A stretch of DNA of 46,548 nt from Sutterella sp. AM11-39 (GTDB taxonomy: Bacteria; Pseudomonadota; Gammaproteobacteria; Burkholderiales; Burkholderiaceae_F). The stretch lies in the NCBI RefSeq assembly GCF_003472385.1, contig NZ_QRLV01000014.1, forward strand, positions 1 to 46,548, read 5' to 3'. Below are positions 26,628 to 35,510 of the stretch, in pieces. Each line of letters starts with the position of its first letter. Positions within the stretch are counted from its first letter, which is position 1. The translations under genes and the position numbers were made by a program. Under the pieces are notes generated by a model that saw nothing but the letters and a program-made list of their open reading frames with translations, was not told the DNA's origin and made no database searches.

Positions 26628-27625
26628 CGGCGCCCTCCCTTGCGTTTGTCGGCGTCCGCTGCGGGCTCGCTCCAGAGGGCCTCAGTGCGCTGCGCCGTAC
26701 GCAAAACAGCGCTGCGGGCGCGCGGATTGACTTCGCACTCTTCGACTGAGGGCTTGATGCGGCGCAAATCGGTCCAAAGCGCCGGCGCAAAGGCGTCCGC
26801 CGGCAAAGCGATACGGGAGTCGACGGCCTTGTCCGGGTGCGCACCGGCATCCAAGAATCGCTTGACGATGCGGTCTTCAAGCGAATGAAAACTGATGACC
26901 GCCAGGACGCCATCGGGCGCCAGCAGGCTGCCGGCAGCTGACAACGCACGCTTGAGTTCGTCAAGTTCGCCGTTGACCTGGATGCGGATCGCCTGAAAAC
27001 TGCGTGTGGCAGGATGCTGCGCCGAATCGTTCTTGTTTTTCGGAACCGTGCGGGCTATCAGCTCGGCCAATTGCGCCGTGCGCTCGATCGGAGTTTCTTC
27101 ACGCGTACGGCAAATGGCGCGCGCGATTTTTGCGGCAAAGCGCTCTTCGCCGTAGTCGCGCAAGACGCGAGCGATATCTGGCTCAGACGCCTGCGCAAGC
27201 CACCGCGCGGCCGTCAATCCGCAGGTCGTATCCATGCGCATATCGAGCGGCCCGTCCATGCGAAATGAAAAACCGCGGTCAGCTTCGTCGATTTGGGGAC
27301 TCGAGACGCCAATGTCCATGAGAATGCCTTTGACTTGCGTGACGCCAAGTTCCGCAAGTTTTTCCTTCATTTCGGAAAAAGGCGCGTGCACGATCGAAAA
27401 ACGGGGATCGTCGATCGCAGCGGCCGCCCGGATCGCTTCCGGGTCGCGGTCAAAGGCAATGAGGCGCGCATCCGGGGCGATGCGCGAGAGAACGGCGCGG
27501 CTGTGCCCGCCGCGGCCAAAGGTGGCGTCAATGAAAATGCCGTTGTGCGCGCGGCTGACTTCGTCGGCCGCTTCAGTCAGGAGTACGGTACGGTGAAGCG
27601 CTTGAGAATCGGTCATTTCGATCAT
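26624..27625 (-). CDS. rsmH: 16S rRNA (cytosine1402-N4)-methyltransferase RsmH
   Basis: SAM-dependent methyltransferase modifying C1402 of 16S rRNA in the decoding centre. The 333-residue product has HRTVLLTEA, the SAM loop DATFGRGGHSRAVL, FDRDPEAI, LMDIGVSSPQIDEADRGFSFRMDGPLDMRMD, the inserted helical domain, SFHSLEDRIVKRFL and the C-terminal NPRARSAVLRTAQR. The start is ATG 27625; the ATG three codons on (27616) is an alternative. It follows mraZ by 19 bases. Confidence 0.96.
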   Translation of the reverse strand: MIEMTDSQALHRTVLLTEAADEVSRAHNGIFIDATFGRGGHSRAVLSRIAPDARLIAFDRDPEAIRAAAAIDDPRFSIVHAPFSEMKEKLAELGVTQVKGILMDIGVSSPQIDEADRGFSFRMDGPLDMRMDTTCGLTAARWLAQASEPDIARVLRDYGEERFAAKIARAICRTREETPIERTAQLAELIARTVPKNKNDSAQHPATRSFQAIRIQVNGELDELKRALSAAGSLLAPDGVLAVISFHSLEDRIVKRFLDAGAHPDKAVDSRIALPADAFAPALWTDLRRIKPSVEECEVNPRARSAVLRTAQRTEALWSEPAADADKRKGGRR

Positions 27626-27644
27626 GTTTGCCTACCCTCAAGCG

Positions 27645-28073
27645 TTAAAACTGAAAGTCGCCGGCGGCGGCTTCAAAACCGGCTGCCGCAGCCTCTTCTT
27701 CGAGCTTGGCAAGACGCTTGGCGTCCCAGAGCTCGAAGTGTTCGCCCATGCCGACAAGGGCCACTTCTTTTTCGAGACCTGCGAGAGTACGCAGGTCGGC
27801 AGGAATCAGCACGCGGCCTGCCTTGTCAACCGTGAGATCAACGGCGCTGCCGAGCACGATGCGCTGCAAAAAGCGTGCGCTGTAGGGAAGCGCGGCAATG
27901 GCTTCACGCTTCTTTTCCCAGCGGTTGCGGGGATAAATCAACAGGCACCCGTCGGGGTGGCGCGTGACGGTCACTTCAAGCGCGCACGACAACGCCAAAG
28001 CCTCGCGGTGACGACTCGGCATCGTCATGCGACCCTTGGCATCGAGCGACAATAATGAAGTCCCCTGAAACAC
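27645..28073 (-). CDS. mraZ: Transcriptional regulator MraZ
   Basis: DNA-binding AbrB-like protein of 142 residues that forms ring oligomers and represses its own dcw promoter. The duplicated SpoVT/AbrB core is visible: SLDAKGRMTMPSRHRE near the N-terminus and TVDKAGRVLIPADLR in the second half. An upstream ATG at 28148 would add 25 residues with no family match, so I chose the GTG at 28073, giving VFQGTSLLSLDAKGR, which aligns with other MraZ starts. Direct-repeat MraZ boxes lie 114-138 bases upstream. Confidence 0.93.
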   Translation of the reverse strand: MFQGTSLLSLDAKGRMTMPSRHREALALSCALEVTVTRHPDGCLLIYPRNRWEKKREAIAALPYSARFLQRIVLGSAVDLTVDKAGRVLIPADLRTLAGLEKEVALVGMGEHFELWDAKRLAKLEEEAAAAGFEAAAGDFQF

Positions 28074-28186
28074 GGCACAAACCTGTACAAAAACGCACGA
28101 AAATCGTGCGTGACGAAGCCGCTTCGGGCAAAACTTCAAGAGAATCAAGCACTTGAAGAACCCCGCGGCCGATAGCGAGAAAAATC

Positions 28187-28211
28187 CCCACTTTTTCCCA
28201 CTCTTTTACAC
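28187..28211 (-). promoter_or_regulatory. MraZ operator (GTGGG direct repeats) of the dcw cluster
   Basis: On the minus strand GTGGG occurs at 28201-28197 and 28191-28187, exactly ten bases apart, with a degenerate third copy (GTGTA, 28211-28207). This is the known MraZ recognition pattern of TGGG-type direct repeats with ten-base spacing. It lies between the ygjP-like gene and mraZ and should autoregulate the cluster. The -10 and -35 elements could not be fixed. The rest of the 28074-28317 gap shows no gene. Confidence 0.75.
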
Positions 28212-28317
28212 CAACACTCTACCACAACGGCGCCGTTTTCGAGGTTTCTTCGTCGCTCAAAATCTCGTCAAAGCCTTGTTTTCGCTTTTGTTTTTCACCT
28301 TTGAAAGTCCGCGCACA

Positions 28318-29067
28318 TCAGAAAAGATCGGCCGCGCGCACGTTTTTCAAATACCGCCGGACGGACGGGGTCTCCGGGTATATGGCGTTCACTTCCTCCC
28401 AAAAGGCTTTGGAGTGATCAAAATGCCGCAGGTGAACAAGCTCGTGCACGATGATGTAGTCAAAAACAGCGGGCGGCAGACAGATCAAGCGCCAGGAAAG
28501 TCGAACCGATCCGTTTCGCGAGCAACTCCCCCAAAGCGTCTTAGCGTTGCTCGCCGACACCTTCTTGGGCTGCAGGCCGGTTTTGTTCACCCAGAAGGAA
28601 ACGCGCTCGGCCATGCGCTCCGCAAAGCGCTCCTTGAGCCACTTCTGCACAATGGCTGAAACGTCCTCGCGTCTTGCAGTTGCTGCAAGCTTGACGCAAA
28701 GTTCCTTGGCATCTTCAGAAATTCGCGTGCGGTCAATGTTGGGATCACATCGCAAGGTGAGCACGTTTCCTTCATAGGCAACGCGCCCTCCGTCGCAAAG
28801 CAGCGCGCTCATGGGGTTTGCCTTGCGACGGTTTTCGAGCATGATTTTTTGCAGATGCATCCAGGTCGCGACTTTCTCGAGATTGGCTTCGATAAAGCGA
28901 GTAAGTTCACTCTGGCCTACGCGCGTCGGACAAGAAACGCGCACGCGGCCCTCACGCACCGATACGCGCAGGTACTTGAAGCGCCCGCGCACCACATTGT
29001 CCCAACAGCTGCGGCGCGCAAGTTCCAGCAATTCTGCGCGGCGCTCAAGTCGGTCGGACGGCAGCAT
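28318..29067 (-). CDS. YgjP-like zinc metallopeptidase (DUF45)
   Basis: A 249-residue protein of the YgjP/DUF45 family, related to M48 metallopeptidases. The zinc motif HELVHLRHFDH begins at residue 208 (H208, E209, H212), with the downstream FWEEVNAIYP segment. SNAKTLWGSCSRNGSVRLSWRL is the family's most conserved block. The N-terminal half is a poorly conserved beta-rich region. The cellular substrate is unknown. It follows plsC by five bases, an arrangement also common in Burkholderiales. Confidence 0.88.
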   Translation of the reverse strand: MLPSDRLERRAELLELARRSCWDNVVRGRFKYLRVSVREGRVRVSCPTRVGQSELTRFIEANLEKVATWMHLQKIMLENRRKANPMSALLCDGGRVAYEGNVLTLRCDPNIDRTRISEDAKELCVKLAATARREDVSAIVQKWLKERFAERMAERVSFWVNKTGLQPKKVSASNAKTLWGSCSRNGSVRLSWRLICLPPAVFDYIIVHELVHLRHFDHSKAFWEEVNAIYPETPSVRRYLKNVRAADLF

Positions 29068-29072
29068 TTCGA

Positions 29073-29813
29073 TTACTTGCCGGATTCAGACTCAAAGCGC
29101 TCAATTTCGGCTTCAATCCAGTTGCGCACTTCTTCGTTGAGTTCGTGCGCGGTCTTGCCTTCAGTCGCGATGACGGGACCGACGCTCACGGTAATCAGTC
29201 CCGGATGTTTGGCCACACTGTTACGCGGCCAGCAGCGGCCGGAATTGAGCGCAATGGGAACCACGGAGGCGCCCACTGAAATGGCAAAGCGCGCGCCGCC
29301 CGTTTTGTAGACCGTGTTTTTGTCGCCGGGCTTGGTGCGAGTGCCCTCAGGAAAAAGAAGCACCCACCAGCCGCGTTTGACGAAAGCGCGGCCGCGCTCC
29401 AAAAAGAGCTGATAAGCACTGCGACCTTCCTTGCGGTCAATGGCGATCATGCGCATGCTCTTTAAGGCCCAGCCGAAAAACGGAATCATGTGCAGGCTCT
29501 TTTTGTACACAAAGCCCGCCGGATTGCCGAGGATCAACGGTAAAAAGAGCGTTTCCCAGGCCGACTGGTGTTTGCTCAGAACCACCACGGGCACTTCTGA
29601 CGACTTGGGAAGGTTTTCCAAACCGATGACACGGTATTGAACACCACAGATCGCACGCAGCGAATTGACCATCAGGCGGCACCACACCAAGGCCACTTTG
29701 TTGTAGCGAAATTCTGCGCTCGCAAAGGGCCACAGCAGCAACACGGTCGTGGCCGCCGGAATCAGCGTGATGGAAAACCAAAGATAAAAAATCCAGCCGC
29801 GAAGCGTATGCAT
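29073..29813 (-). CDS. plsC: 1-acyl-sn-glycerol-3-phosphate acyltransferase
   Basis: Membrane enzyme adding the second acyl chain to make phosphatidic acid. The 246-residue form starts MHTLRGWIFYLWF, with a hydrophobic N-terminal helix (about 8-32). The catalytic block is KHQSAWETLF (H82, HX4E, the form I recall from Betaproteobacteria instead of HX4D). FGWALKSM and FPEGTRTKPG (154 on) follow. A longer frame to 29849 would need a TTG start and is less likely. Confidence 0.92.
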   Translation of the reverse strand: MHTLRGWIFYLWFSITLIPAATTVLLLWPFASAEFRYNKVALVWCRLMVNSLRAICGVQYRVIGLENLPKSSEVPVVVLSKHQSAWETLFLPLILGNPAGFVYKKSLHMIPFFGWALKSMRMIAIDRKEGRSAYQLFLERGRAFVKRGWWVLLFPEGTRTKPGDKNTVYKTGGARFAISVGASVVPIALNSGRCWPRNSVAKHPGLITVSVGPVIATEGKTAHELNEEVRNWIEAEIERFESESGK

Positions 29814-29880
29814 AGCGTTTATTTCCGTTTTCTTCGTTTTTTGCTTCAAATGAGTGGTGACGTTACCGGGCGCCTTGATG

Positions 29881-29928
29881 ACAAAACCGGCAGCACCTTC
29901 CGCAAAGAAGGCTCTCTGCCGGTTTTGT
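29881..29928 (-). terminator. Strong hairpin terminator after glyS
   Basis: A 13-bp stem (ACAAAACCGGCAG at 29881-29893 with its complement at 29916-29928) encloses a second small stem (CCTTC/GAAGG). On the minus strand it ends in GGTTTTGTC just downstream of glyS and before plsC. With U-rich arms on both sides it could act in both directions. Confidence 0.7.
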
Positions 29929-29951
29929 TCGCTCTAGGACTCAGAGCCTCG

Positions 29952-32045
29952 TCAGATGGCCAGACGCGAGAGTTCGGCCACTCGGTTCATGAGCGAATAG
30001 AGGCGCTTTAGGAGTGCCAAGCGGTTGAGACGCAGCTTTTCGTCTTCGCTGTTGACCATCACGTCGGCAAAGAAGGCGTCGACGGGGTCCTTCAACGGCG
30101 TGAGCGTTGCGAGCATGCCTTCGTATTCGCCCTTCTCGTAGAAGAGCTTGGCGATGGGTTCATGATCGCCCAAAACATCGTGCAGACGCTTTTCAGCCTC
30201 TTCAACCAACAGTTCCTTATCCACCTCACCGGTTTGGACATCGGCCGACTTCTTGAGGATGTTGGCGATGCGCTTGTTGGCGGCGGCAAGACTTGCGGAT
30301 TCCGGAAGCTGCATGAACTTGTGCACGGCGGCAAGCTTCTTGGGCGTCTGAGCCAGATCGGTGTCGTGCTTGGCAAGCACCGCATCGACTTCCTGAGCCG
30401 TATAGCCGGCTTCGCGCATCATCACGCGCAAGCGATCAAAGAAGAAGTGCGTCAGAGCTTCGGAAGCGTCCGTCACACCCTCGACCTTCGTTTCTACCGC
30501 AAAAGCGATCGCCACAAGTTCGTCGAGCTTCACCGTGAGGTTCTTTTCGATCAGCATGCGCAACACGCCCAAAGCGTGACGGCGCAGCGCGAACGGATCC
30601 TTGTCGCCGGTGGGCATCTGACCGATGCCGAACATGCCGGCCAGGGTTTCAAGCTTGTCGGCAATGGCCAGTGCCGTGGCCACGGGGCCATCGGGGAGCA
30701 CGTCGCCCGCAAAGCGCGGCAGATAGTGCTGAGAAACAGCCTGCGCCACTTCTTCGGCTTCGCCGTCGTGACGGGCATAGTATTCGCCCATGATGCCCTG
30801 CAGTTCGGGGAATTCGCCCACCATCAGAGTGCGAAGGTCAGCCTTGGCAAGTTCTGCGGCGCGTTCGGCCTTGACGGGGTCAGCACCGATCTTTTCGGCC
30901 ACGGCGCGCGCAATGGCCTTGACGCGCAGCATGCGTTCGCCCTGGCTGCCGAGCTTGTTGTGGTACACGACGTGAGACAAACCGGGAACGCGGCTTTCGA
31001 GCGTCGTCTGGCAGTCCTGCTTATAGAAGAATTCAGCATCAGCCAAACGAGCGCGCACCACGCGAGCGTTGCCGGCGACGATTTCCTTGCCGCCGTCGGT
31101 CGCATGAATGTGCGAAACCAGACAGAAGCGGTTCATGAGCTTGCCCTGAGCGTCACGCATCGGGAAGTACTTCTGATTGGTCTGCATCGTCAGAATCAAG
31201 CATTCTTCCGGAACAGCCAGGAATTTTTCTTCGAATTCGGAAACGTAAACCACCGGCCATTCGGTGAGCGAATTGGCCTCATCAATCAGATCTTCGGGCG
31301 CGATGAGCGTGCCGCCGGCTTTTTCTGCGGCTTCGTGCAGCAGTTTGACGAGCATTTCGCGGCGTGCGGCATAGTCGGCCATCACGTGGCCCTTTTCGCG
31401 CATCGTCTCTTCGTAGGTGTCGGCCGAAGCGATGTCGATTTCGCCCGCGCTTTCAAAGCGATGACCCATCGTGGTGCGACCGGCCTTAAGACCGAACATT
31501 TCAACGTCGACGATATCTTCGCCATAGAGCGCCACCAGATGCTTGACGGGGCGCACGAACTGCACCGTCGTCACACCATCGGCGAGCTGATAGTTCATCA
31601 CCTTCGGGATCGGCAAAGCCTTGACGGCGTCTTCAAGGGCCTTCTGCAAGGCGTCCTTGACGGCCACACCGGCACGAATGCCCGTGTATACCAGCTGTTC
31701 GTTCTTGCCGTCGTTGACGCGCTTGAGTTCAGAGACGTCCGCCGTGATGCCCAAGGCGGCCATCTTCTTTGTCAGAGCGGCCGTGGGCTTGCCTTCGGCG
31801 TCCAGACCCACGCGCACCGGCACGAGACGCTGTTCAAATTCCTTGTCCGGGCTCTTTTCGAGCACTTCGGTAATCAAAACGCCCATGCGACGGGGCGCGC
31901 CGTAGGCCTTGACCGTACTTGCTTCAGTGAGCATCGACTGCGCGGCAAGCGACTTGTGTACGCCGGCAGCAAAGGCTTCGGACAACTTTTTGAGAGCCTT
32001 CGGCGGGAGCTCTTCGGTCTGCAGTTCAACAAATAAGCTCTTCAT
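29952..32045 (-). CDS. glyS: Glycyl-tRNA synthetase beta subunit
   Basis: The 697-residue beta subunit of the bacterial alpha2beta2 glycyl-tRNA synthetase. It begins MKSLFVELQTEELPPKALK as is standard. GHRFESAGEIDIASADTYEE, SLTEWPVVYVSEFEEKFLAVPEECLILTMQ (shown only as a landmark around 250-280), the HD-like domain (about 415-500) and the C-terminal anticodon-binding region with DPVDAFFADVMVNSED are in order. Length is close to the usual 690. It starts 36 bases after glyQ with a reasonable Shine-Dalgarno (AGAGAAG). Confidence 0.96.
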   Translation of the reverse strand: MKSLFVELQTEELPPKALKKLSEAFAAGVHKSLAAQSMLTEASTVKAYGAPRRMGVLITEVLEKSPDKEFEQRLVPVRVGLDAEGKPTAALTKKMAALGITADVSELKRVNDGKNEQLVYTGIRAGVAVKDALQKALEDAVKALPIPKVMNYQLADGVTTVQFVRPVKHLVALYGEDIVDVEMFGLKAGRTTMGHRFESAGEIDIASADTYEETMREKGHVMADYAARREMLVKLLHEAAEKAGGTLIAPEDLIDEANSLTEWPVVYVSEFEEKFLAVPEECLILTMQTNQKYFPMRDAQGKLMNRFCLVSHIHATDGGKEIVAGNARVVRARLADAEFFYKQDCQTTLESRVPGLSHVVYHNKLGSQGERMLRVKAIARAVAEKIGADPVKAERAAELAKADLRTLMVGEFPELQGIMGEYYARHDGEAEEVAQAVSQHYLPRFAGDVLPDGPVATALAIADKLETLAGMFGIGQMPTGDKDPFALRRHALGVLRMLIEKNLTVKLDELVAIAFAVETKVEGVTDASEALTHFFFDRLRVMMREAGYTAQEVDAVLAKHDTDLAQTPKKLAAVHKFMQLPESASLAAANKRIANILKKSADVQTGEVDKELLVEEAEKRLHDVLGDHEPIAKLFYEKGEYEGMLATLTPLKDPVDAFFADVMVNSEDEKLRLNRLALLKRLYSLMNRVAELSRLAI

Positions 32046-32080
32046 TTTTTATCTTCTCTCGCGACAAACTATTAAAGGAC

Positions 32081-32980
32081 TTATGCCTTGAGCATCGGGA
32101 AGCCCAGGCGTTCGCGCGAGTCGTAGTAGCTCTGCGCCACGGCGCGACTGAAGTTACGAATACGGGCAATGTAGGCGGCGCGTTCGGTCACCGAAATGGC
32201 ACCGCGTGCGTCCAGAAGGTTAAACGTGTGACCGGCCTTGAGAACCATTTCGTAGGCTGGAAGCGCCAGCTCAAGCTCCATCAGGCGCTTGGCTTCGCTC
32301 TCGAAGTAGTCGAACTGCTTAAAGAGCTTTTCGGGATCGCTCGCTTCGAAGTTGTACTTACTCTGTTCCACTTCGTTCTGGTGGAAAACGTCGCCGTAGG
32401 TGAGCGTGTGTTCCTGACCGAGACCGTCCTTCCACTTGGTATAGACCAGGTCGAACACGTTGTCGCAGTTTTGCAGGTACATCGTGAGGCGTTCCAGACC
32501 ATAGGTGATTTCGCCTGTAATCGGCTTGCATTCCAGGCCGCCCACCTGCTGGAAGTACGTGAACTGCGTGACTTCCATGCCGTTCATCCAGATTTCCCAG
32601 CCCAGCCCCCAGGCGCCGAGCGTCGGGTTTTCCCAGTTGTCTTCCACGAAGCGAATGTCGTTGACGGAAGTGTCGATACCCAACGCGCGAAGGCTTCCCA
32701 AATACAGGTCAACAATGTTGACGGGAGAGGGCTTAAGCACAACCTGATACTGATGGTGCTGATGCAGGCGGTTGGGGTTTTCGCCGTAGCGGGCGTCCTT
32801 CGGGCGACGGGACGGCTGCACATAGGCGGCGCGCCACGGTTCGGGACCGAGGGCACGTAGGAACGTGGCCGTGTGCGAGGTACCAGCCCCGACTTCGATG
32901 TCAATCGGCTGCAACAGGGCACAGCCTTGTTTGTTCCAATACTCCTGCAGACGCAGGATCACTTCCTGAAAGGTAATCAT
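32081..32980 (-). CDS. glyQ: Glycyl-tRNA synthetase alpha subunit
   Basis: Class II catalytic subunit of 299 residues beginning [15 protein letters not shown]. An open frame to 33040 adds 20 residues with no counterpart, so the ATG at 32980 is chosen. Motifs include [52 protein letters not shown] and [10 protein letters not shown]. It forms an operon with glyS. The 33041-33225 stretch upstream, up to the end of ybeY, shows no gene. In Burkholderia the corC and lnt genes occupy this place, as far as I remember. Confidence 0.96.
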   Translation of the reverse strand: MITFQEVILRLQEYWNKQGCALLQPIDIEVGAGTSHTATFLRALGPEPWRAAYVQPSRRPKDARYGENPNRLHQHHQYQVVLKPSPVNIVDLYLGSLRALGIDTSVNDIRFVEDNWENPTLGAWGLGWEIWMNGMEVTQFTYFQQVGGLECKPITGEITYGLERLTMYLQNCDNVFDLVYTKWKDGLGQEHTLTYGDVFHQNEVEQSKYNFEASDPEKLFKQFDYFESEAKRLMELELALPAYEMVLKAGHTFNLLDARGAISVTERAAYIARIRNFSRAVAQSYYDSRERLGFPMLKA

Positions 32981-33225
32981 GGTTCTAAAAAGTTGAAGCG
33001 CCCGGTCTCGACATGAGAGCGCGAAGACGCGTCTGGACAAAAGAATTAGGTGATTTTAGTCGATTGGGGGAAAGGATGCTGAGCAACCATCCATCGCGGA
33101 GTCCTGGTAGAAACCTGGTTTCAAGGCAATCAGACTAGCTTTGCGTTACTACATCGAAAGTGTTTGACAACCATTGATGTTGCCAGTCTTCCTTGCAATC
33201 AGCCCTTCCCTCAATCCCTGAACTG

Positions 33226-33690
33226 TCAGTGAGCACGGGCTCTGTCCGAATAAGGATCAGGGAACCCCAGCGTCTTCATAATCTCTCGTTCTCGGGCTTC
33301 CATAGCTTCGGCTTCTTCATCCGTCTCGTGATCCCAGCCTTGTGCGTGCAAGGTTGAATGCACGAGAAGATGAGCGAGGTGAGATCGGAATGATTTGTTC
33401 TGTTCCTTTGCTTCGCGCTCCAAGACCGGCGTACAGATCACGATGTCGGCTTCAGCTGTCGGTTCGTGTTGGTAGTCGAAGGTGAGAACATTCGTTGCGT
33501 AGTCTTTGCCACGATAGGCTTTGTTGAGTTCAAGCCCCTCTTCCTGTCCTACGAAGCGCACACAGAACTGGGCCGAGACAGAAAGCGCCGCTTGAACCCA
33601 CTGCGTCATGTCAGCTCTTGTAGGAAGGCGTTTTGACGTATCGTCCGTTCGCTCGAATTCGATTTCACATGTTTTGTTTATTTTTTTCAT
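33226..33690 (-). CDS. ybeY: Endoribonuclease YbeY (16S rRNA maturation), with islet-derived 5' end
   Basis: Metal-dependent RNase for 16S rRNA 3' processing and ribosome quality control. The 154-residue product has RGKDYATNVLTFDY and the zinc motif H111-S-T-L-H115-AQGWD-H121. The start is ATG 33690 (MKKINKTCEIEFERTDD); the first eight codons are AT-rich and lie in the islet. From codon 9 it matches the stub next to phoH in protein (EIEFERTDDTSKRLPTR identical) but differs in 9 of 17 codons. It is therefore not a fresh duplicate. Its promoter must now come from the islet, since phoH is 2.2 kb away. Confidence 0.92.
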   Translation of the reverse strand: MKKINKTCEIEFERTDDTSKRLPTRADMTQWVQAALSVSAQFCVRFVGQEEGLELNKAYRGKDYATNVLTFDYQHEPTAEADIVICTPVLEREAKEQNKSFRSHLAHLLVHSTLHAQGWDHETDEEAEAMEAREREIMKTLGFPDPYSDRARAH

Positions 33691-34543
33691 CTTTATCAAA
33701 AGATTAAAGCAATATCACACTTCGTCTCTTCATATTAGAAAAAACCATCGTCTAACTACAGAATAGACTTTCACTTAACAAATTATTTAATAATTTACAT
33801 CATTTTAAATGAACATTTTTTGATATAATTCAATAAAATAGCCATGCATTAATTTGATAGAGCCCTTTGTCTCTTTTAGCCAACCAAGCAATCATCAAGA
33901 ACAGCCCTAAAACAATAGCAACATTGCATGTTACTATTTTAAAGGGACAACCACCGCTGGATCTGGTTCGCTATTAATCCTTTCTATACGATTTTTCAAT
34001 CCAAAATCTGATTGATCTGAAACTCCATCAAACAGATCATATTTTTCCAGCTGACCTTCCGCCTCTATACCCAACCACGAAGCAATTCCTGCTGTGAAAT
34101 TTAACCCAGACTTCTCGCTTTCAATAAATAAACGCCCCTCCCCCTGCGAGTCAATTTTCACAAGCGGTACATCATAGTGAAACTTGCTAATAGCATTATT
34201 GTGCAGCTTTAACCTTCCTCCCGACTCGCTATGCATTTGACCATGATCGCTAACATAAATTATGGAAAACTCGCGTCCAGTACTAACCTTGTGCCTGCTC
34301 AGCACATCATAGACTTTTGAAATGAAGAGATCCGCCTTCTTTATTGAACTTATATAACATGCAACATACTCAAAATAATAATCTCTAGACTTGAATGAAT
34401 TTTTTAAATCTAACACTCTTCGACACGCATCAGGATGTGAACCAATGGTGTGAAGAACAAACAGTCTCTTCCCTTTAACATTATTATTTAACTTCTCTTG
34501 GAAAACAGGCAACAAAGATAAATCGCTAATATTTTTCGATGCA

Positions 34544-34551
34544 TTTTTTTT
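34544..34551 (-). repeat. A8 homopolymer tract at the internal frame break of the transferase gene
   Basis: Eight T on the + strand (eight A in the coding strand). Deleting one base links the N-terminal and C-terminal halves of the transferase at the expected place in the family alignment, just before SLLPVFQEKL. Confidence 0.7.
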
Positions 34552-35425
34552 GCTTGCAAAGGAAGATTTTTTCTTGAGCCCTATTTGCAATTGCTGTTAC
34601 AGGAGTATCGAAAACACCAATATATCCTTGATTGGACAACCAATATGTTTTAATCCCTGCAGAATTTGCCAAATCAATTAAATTCCTATCGTATCTAGGC
34701 TTCCAGGCTATTTTCTCGCCATCTGTTAGCATGTTAGTCAAGGAACCTACCGTATATACGCCTCCAGAAGTAAAACCATCGACCACACTAATTCCCGAAA
34801 CCTTATCTAAAAAAGGGGTATTCGCAATAGGATATCCATAAAGATGGAAATAATCCTTTCTTGCACTTTCCCCCAAAATTATTACATAATCCTTTTCACC
34901 TTCGTCAAGAACGACATTAGTCCACGACGATGAGTTCACGTACTTTTTCAACTCATCCAAATTGTTATTAGTTTCTTTATATACGGAGAAAAAATTATAA
35001 AAAAAATCTGTCGGCTTAACACAAACCGTTAAAACCCCTACTGAAATAAAAACTAAAGCTTTTTTATTCCATGGCCTTATCACGATCTTCTTAGAGACGA
35101 AATAAGACAGCAATGCTAAAGCCGGAACCAAGACCGACTTCAAATAGACTTTTATTGGAACCTGTAGCAGAAACTCTGAGGCCTCATCCACATTTGTAGC
35201 TATGATAGATATCAGTACTTGATAATCTATATTTCCATAAACATAAGATACAGGTGAAAATAGGCAGATTAACACCGAAAGAGGAAAAACAACGCACCAA
35301 AAAGTAATTTTTTCTGGAATAAAAAAACAAAGGAAAATAAAAACAGGTACTATATTGAAAAACTTATGAGGCGAGTTTAACCCCATGAGCCCAAATTTTG
35401 CCAAAAGGAACACTGTAATTAGGTA

Positions 35426-35435
35426 CCCCCCCCCC
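35426..35435 (-). repeat. G10 homopolymer tract near the 5' end of the transferase gene
   Basis: Ten C on the + strand, which is ten G in the coding strand, immediately after codon 14. The tract sits within the predicted first transmembrane helix (VIGGGYLITVFLLA when nine G are read). This is the classical position and type of a slipped-strand phase-variation switch. Confidence 0.75.
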
Positions 35436-35510
35436 GATTACAATACGAGGCAACCACTCACTAATATTTTTATTCATTTCATTTACGACAATAATTTTCA
35501 ATAAATTATG

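Larger units (their letters stand above)
33934..35477 (-). pseudogene. Phosphoethanolamine transferase (EptA/sulfatase-like), interrupted by two homopolymer frameshifts; possibly phase-variable
   Basis: Membrane enzyme adding phosphoethanolamine to lipid A, LPS core or another surface glycan. With frames corrected it has about 513 residues: N-terminal helices, then a periplasmic alkaline-phosphatase-like domain with VIILGESARKDYFHLYGY, FTSGGVYTVGSLTN (nucleophile Thr region), LHTIGSHPDACRR and YVSDHGQMHSESGG. The natural start is ATG 35477. After 14 codons comes a run of ten G (35426-35435); nine G would join it in frame to VFLLAKFGLMG. A second break lies at eight A (34544-34551); seven A would join LCKQK to NASKNISDLSLLPV. 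As read, the pieces are 34526-35413 (GTG start) and 33934-34590. Real phase-off state, decay or assembly error are all possible. Target substrate unknown. Confidence 0.75.

Noticed and set aside
24541..26730. Long open frame on the + strand opposite ftsI, ftsL and rsmH
   Set aside because: It is antisense to well-identified genes, has no family features, is rich in His/Arg/Gly as expected of a shadow frame in GC-rich DNA, and has no ribosome-binding site.
30162..32036. Open frame of over 600 codons on the + strand opposite glyS
   Set aside because: It mirrors the glyS codons; composition and lack of motifs mark it as a shadow frame.
33150..33180. TTGACA-like sequence on the + strand in the ybeY-glyQ gap
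   Set aside because: No -10 at proper spacing and both neighbouring genes are on the other strand.
33830..33930. Minus-strand frame resembling the tail of a membrane protein
   Set aside because: No start codon or ribosome-binding site is in a sensible position and no family is recognised; mentioned only as a possible relic within the islet.
35426..35435. Poly-C run as a possible assembly gap or CRISPR-like feature
   Set aside because: No repeats or spacers surround it; its position directly in the transferase reading frame favours a contingency tract, although an error in run length cannot be excluded.
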